From contig NZ_CP060488.1 of NCBI RefSeq assembly GCF_014334015.1, forward strand, positions 5,662,501 through 5,726,500: a stretch of DNA of 64,000 bases, given 5' to 3'. Both the position numbers and the translations under genes were made by a program. Under the pieces are notes generated by a model, which was given only the letters and a program-made list of their open reading frames with translations, had not been told where the DNA came from and ran no database searches. The stretch comes from Bacteroides sp. M10 (GTDB lineage: Bacteria; Bacteroidota; Bacteroidia; Bacteroidales; Bacteroidaceae). Below, piece after piece: positions 61,142 to 64,000 of this stretch. Numbering within the stretch: position 1 is the first letter of the stretch; each line of letters starts with the position of its first letter.

Positions 61142-61375
61142 TTATAGTTCTCCCGGCTTTCCCAAGTAATAGGTAATAAGCCGTACTTCTCTCACAGAAA
61201 ATGCCTTTGTTTTCGGATGAAAGTCAGTAGATAGTATTTCATTCATCAGCGGCTTGCACCTCCGCATCCACCTCCGGAGCTTATTAACCGAAGCACGAAT
61301 CGTCAAATCAGGAAAATACATCTGGGCTAACTCTTGTTTATTATAACATTTCACTACAAAGTCTGAATGTTCCAT
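61142..61375 (-). CDS. DUF4248 protein
   Basis: A 77-residue protein of the DUF4248 family found beside Bacteroides capsule loci. It opens VVKCYNKQELAQMYFPDLTI, a winged-helix-like first half, then ASVNKLRRWMRRCKPLMNEI and FSVREVRLITYYLGKPGEL. The N-terminal half resembles the helix-turn-helix of excisionase- or MerR-type domains with a basic recognition helix (KLRRWMRRC), so DNA binding is plausible. The function is unknown. It shares a bidirectional terminator with the amidase gene. Confidence 0.88.
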   Translation of the reverse strand: MEHSDFVVKCYNKQELAQMYFPDLTIRASVNKLRRWMRRCKPLMNEILSTDFHPKTKAFSVREVRLITYYLGKPGEL

Positions 61376-61509
61376 CGTTTCTTTATTACTGTTTTCTATG
61401 CTATAAAGTTACAAATATTTCAACATATAAACAAAGAAAACGGATATTATTATCCAGTATAATGAAAGTAAAAAAATATCAACGATCTTCACAGACAGTT
61501 GATATAGTG

Positions 61510-61638
61510 GGAAATTCACATCGGCTTTAACCTCCGATGTCAGGGCGTAGATCAGAAATGTACCGTCGTACGATTTCCAATCCACAATGTAGGAGAATCA
61601 TGCCGTTACAGCATGAAGCTAGGGACCTACATTTTTTT
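61510..61638 (+). ncRNA. Candidate structured RNA with terminator beside the capsule locus
   Basis: Inside the 412-bp gene-free gap 61376-61787. Potential helices are GGAAAT (61510-61515) with ATTTCC (61573-61578), enclosing ACATCGG/CCGATGT (61518-61524, 61534-61540) and GTAC/GTAC (61560-61563, 61568-61571). A 3' hairpin follows, AATGTAGG (61586-61593) with CCTACATT (61626-61633) and inner TCATGC/GCATGA, running into seven U residues. The nested helices and U-tract fit a small RNA read from the plus strand. I found no consensus promoter, so the 5' end is approximate. Outside this element the gap shows only AT-rich sequence. Confidence 0.45.
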
Positions 61639-61787
61639 CATCTCACATACGAAACACTCACGTGTTTATTACATCTCAACATTTTATTTTATATACAAAC
61701 ATCTAATTATTAGCACAACTAGCTCTGTGAAAATTTCTATAAAATTCCAATAACATACTGATGCAATAATCATTAGAGTTATTAATT

Positions 61788-62519
61788 TTACAATGAATGT
61801 TTACACTCTTTACACATATTCCACATAAATAACAAGTTGCCTATGATATATCTTTTCCACATTCTACGTGGTTCTTTCAATAACCGATAACACCACTCCA
61901 GCGAGTTCCGCTGCCACCACATAGGAGCACGTTTTACAGTTCCGGCATAAAAATCAAAAACAGCACCAATCGTACCACAATGGCAATGAATCTGTAATTC
62001 ATTCCAATGAGTATATATCCATTTCTCTTGTTTTGGAGCAGTCATACCTATCCATAGCAAATCAGGGTTAGCTTCATTGATAGCAGTTATAATTGCATTA
62101 TTTTCCTCTTCATTAAATTCTGATTTATAAGGAGGAGAATAAGTTTCTACTTCAATATTAGGAAAATCCCCTTTACTCCGTTGCTTTATCATTGATAATA
62201 CCTTTTCGCTACTACCCATAAAAAAACACTTTCCACCGCTATGGTTTAGTTTTTCCATCTCAAACATGAATAAATCCCAACCAGCAATGCGTTCTTTCGG
62301 CTTAGATTTCGCATTTAACCAACGACAAGCTTTGACAATACTTGCACCATCTGGAATTAATACATCACCTTGTCGCAAGGCTTCGGCAAAGAGCAAGTCT
62401 TGCTGTGCGGTGTTATAAGAATGAGCATTGATAGTATTAATCAGCAGTTTACCAGATGGCAAAAAGGTTAACCCTTGACGGTTTTCTACCAAAGGTAAGT
62501 TTTTCAAATTCAAGAACAT
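61788..62519 (-). CDS. WecG/TagA/CpsF-family glycosyltransferase
   Basis: A 243-residue GT26 enzyme that adds a sugar, typically N-acetylmannosaminuronic acid or N-acetylmannosamine, to a lipid-linked acceptor. Family landmarks are INTINAHSYNTAQQD at ~28-42, VLIPDGASIVKACRWLN with the catalytic-loop Asp at ~53-69, RIAGWDLFMFE at ~77-87, FFMGSSEKVL, IGMTAPKQEKWIYTHW at ~156-171, and the basic membrane-contacting tail EPRRMWKRYIIGN. It is the last gene of the capsule locus, usual for this family in Bacteroides. It is separated from the GT4 gene by a decayed glycosyltransferase remnant. Confidence 0.95.
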   Translation of the reverse strand: MFLNLKNLPLVENRQGLTFLPSGKLLINTINAHSYNTAQQDLLFAEALRQGDVLIPDGASIVKACRWLNAKSKPKERIAGWDLFMFEMEKLNHSGGKCFFMGSSEKVLSMIKQRSKGDFPNIEVETYSPPYKSEFNEEENNAIITAINEANPDLLWIGMTAPKQEKWIYTHWNELQIHCHCGTIGAVFDFYAGTVKRAPMWWQRNSLEWCYRLLKEPRRMWKRYIIGNLLFMWNMCKECKHSL

Positions 62520-62551
62520 TGTATATTGCAGCTTTATCTCTATAATATTAA

Positions 62552-62944
62552 TTATATATGAGAAAGATTCTGAGACAAAATTTCGACCATTCGATGCTCA
62601 AAGCACTGTCGAGTAAATTCACTATAGATTTTTTATAACCTGTATCTCCCAATGTAGCTCTTAATTCCACATCAGCTAATAATTTAACTATGCAATATCA
62701 GCTAATGAAACAAAATTTTTCTTTTCACAAATCAGATCACTCCATTTCTCACAAGATCTAGTATTCCTACTTCACCTGTTGAGATAATAGGTGGCTTATA
62801 CACATATATATTTCAGGAACTTATTCATACTAACCTGCCTATATCAGACAATTCACCAGCTGTTGCTAGATTTATATAATAGCAGTCAAAAGAAGAATCT
62901 ATAAGTTTACCTTTGGGGATACATCTTCCTCTATGGTCGTGCAT
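62552..62944 (-). pseudogene. Decayed, internally deleted GT4-type glycosyltransferase
   Basis: The 439-bp gap between the WecG and GT4 genes holds fragments of a glycosyltransferase in several minus-strand frames. Just after an AGGAGG site, an ATG at 62944 begins MHDHRGRCIPKGKLIDSS, then FDCYYINLATAGELSDIGR, an N-terminal GT4-like pattern, and soon meets a stop. Next comes PIISTGEVGILDLVRNGV (the donor-binding-site pattern of GT4), continuing after a frame change as LICEKKNFVSLADI. After a stop the series continues with LADVELRATLGDTGYKKS, then in another frame EFTRQCFEHRMVEILSQNL up to a stop at 62552. About 200 residues between the first and second pieces are missing. I read it as a dead gene with an internal deletion plus at least three frame breaks. 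Confidence 0.75.
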
Positions 62945-62958
62945 AGGAGGGAAAAACT

Positions 62959-64000
62959 CTATTTTTCATTATCTACCACTATCATTTGGTTTATAATCTT
63001 CAAATATTCTTTAGTTATAATGGACCATCTAAACTTATCTCGCATTCGAAAGTTTCTTTCGCCATTTTTCTGAATTAGTATAGGTTTTTTGGATAACTCA
63101 AGCAATATTGACGTTAACTCCTTTTGTGTTTTAAAATAAAAGCCACCGTCTTTATTTTGAATAATATCTAAAGCAACACCTACCCTCGTCGTTATAATAT
63201 TAAGCCCTAAGACAAATGGTTCTGCAATACATTGCCCGAATGTTTCACTACTGCTTGCTATAACAGCCGTGTTACTCTTCCTATAATATGTTAGTATCTC
63301 CTTTTTTGAACAATATCCAGGGAATAAGACCTGTTGATCGCAATCTAAATCCTTACATAAATTTTTCATCTTTTGTAATAGTTCACCACTTCCAGGTAAA
63401 ATCAATATAGATTTCATATCATGAGTAATGTTTCGGTATTCTGCAAATGCTCTTATTACTGTATCCTGATTTTTCCCTATCCGAAATTGGGCCGGATATA
63501 TTAATCTCAAACTATCCATAAGTAACGGTTGATAAGAACCCACAAAGAAATTCTCATCAATTCCTAAAGGTATTATTGAAATTTTATAAGACAACCAATG
63601 AAAACTATTTTTCAATGATGTGCACATGCATATAACTTTATCCACAAAAAAAGTTAAGAGAAAAGTCAAGAGAAATCGAGCTATACAGGATTTAAATCTC
63701 TCATTATTCCTATATGCATGGATCGTATATATCATTTTAAACTTTCTACGCACACATAAAACATACTTCACATACATAATAAGTGCCAGTTCCCAATTTG
63801 TTTGAATGTGTACAACGTCTATAGATTGCTCTTCAATAATCTGTTTAAGTTGAATTGCATTCTTCTTAAAAGATTGGTGTTCTACTAAACCTGGCAATAT
63901 ATAATTAGGAATCAATAAAGAATTAATTTTCTCAATCAAACCAGGCTCCTGTTCCTTTGTACTTAATATAGCACATACTTTCTTATGTTGTTTGTGCAAT
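62959..64000 (-). CDS. Glycosyltransferase family 4 (cut by window edge)
   Basis: A GT-B fold glycosyltransferase lacking its natural N terminus: the frame stays open to the edge, and an ATG at 63999 is unlikely to be the start because no typical GT4 opening strand lies behind it. Visible parts are VVHIQTNWELALIMYVKYVL and YTIHAYRNNERFKSC in the acceptor domain. In the donor domain they are RLIYPAQFRIGKNQDTVIRAF, the GYCSKKEILTYYRKSN helix, and SSSETFGQCIAEPFVLGLNIITTRVG with the two family glutamates replaced in part by Thr/Gln (ETFGQCIAE). It probably adds one sugar of the capsule repeat unit. The donor is unknown. Confidence 0.9.
   Translation of the reverse strand, partial: LHKQHKKVCAILSTKEQEPGLIEKINSLLIPNYILPGLVEHQSFKKNAIQLKQIIEEQSIDVVHIQTNWELALIMYVKYVLCVRRKFKMIYTIHAYRNNERFKSCIARFLLTFLLTFFVDKVICMCTSLKNSFHWLSYKISIIPLGIDENFFVGSYQPLLMDSLRLIYPAQFRIGKNQDTVIRAFAEYRNITHDMKSILILPGSGELLQKMKNLCKDLDCDQQVLFPGYCSKKEILTYYRKSNTAVIASSSETFGQCIAEPFVLGLNIITTRVGVALDIIQNKDGGFYFKTQKELTSILLELSKKPILIQKNGERNFRMRDKFRWSIITKEYLKIINQMIVVDNEK

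Noticed and set aside
56224..61375. Integrated mobile element or prophage (primase-like gene, HU, amidase, DUF805)
   Set aside because: No integrase, relaxase, capsid or attachment-site repeats are seen. The HU-smalltalk-amidase-DUF4248 set is a usual companion of Bacteroides capsule loci.

Overview
The window looks like the chromosome of a gut Bacteroides close to B. ovatus / B. thetaiotaomicron. The evidence is a SusC/SusD-type polysaccharide utilization locus (PUL), a Bacteroides primary sigma factor with matching promoters (TAnnTTTG at -7, TTTG near -33), Bacteroidales-only families (DUF4494, DUF3078, DUF4248, smalltalk protein, HU-HIG, BT4734-like VirE protein) and about 43% GC. I found no tRNA, rRNA, transposase, integrase or CRISPR array. 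One standard RNA gene, rnpB, is present.

Layout. (1) 1-14863, all minus strand: an ECF-sigma/FecR-controlled PUL reading right to left: sigma, anti-sigma, SusC with an STN signalling domain, SusD, a DUF1735/F5-8C surface glycan-binding lipoprotein, two adjacent GH97 paralogs of the retaining alpha-galactosidase type, a GLUG-repeat lipoprotein and a GH42-like enzyme cut by the window edge. (2) 15097-22550, minus: envelope and stress housekeeping: a C11 clostripain-like lipoprotein, a small secreted protein, a YkuD_2 protein, primary sigma factor RpoD, HtrA, and a murein-peptide pair (dipeptide epimerase plus SH3-NlpC/P60). (3) 22607-46194, mixed strands: rnpB, YihY, a tricorn-like protease, nitroreductase/ribE, the divergent pst/phoU locus, glnS, TPR, DedA, DUF3078, tpx, HdeD, DUF4494-yggS-DHOD-like, PhoH, folC and ridA. 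(4) 46290-56096: the most unusual block. A plus-strand trio (TIR-TM-SUMF1 protein, exported unknown, exported TPR-CHAT protease) converges on a minus-strand quartet (membrane protein with Rossmann-like segments and a RyR-like C terminus, sigma factor, C39-like/RyR/zinc-ribbon protein, stand-alone RyR protein). (5) 56224-61375: DUF805 and the conserved set often seen beside Bacteroides capsule loci (BT4734-like/DUF3987, HU, smalltalk, amidase, DUF4248). (6) 61788-64000: the distal end of a capsule locus (WecG-type transferase, decayed glycosyltransferase, GT4 cut by the window edge).

How the parts work together. In the PUL, SusC's STN domain, FecR and the ECF sigma factor form a trans-envelope relay that would switch on galactoside-trimming enzymes. 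The pst genes diverge from a region with three 7-bp half-sites in exact 11-bp register, which fits a PhoB-type box. The TIR/CHAT/RyR block can be read as a signalling or defence module: a nucleotide-metabolising TIR anchored to an exported lectin-like fold, a CHAT protease as effector, and RyR-type domains plus a dedicated sigma factor as the response arm. That reading is inference from domain content and synteny. Several non-coding signals are also described: rho-independent terminators, heptamer-repeat palindromes, a candidate ~90-nt sRNA between pst/phoU and ribE, and a candidate structured RNA beside the capsule locus.
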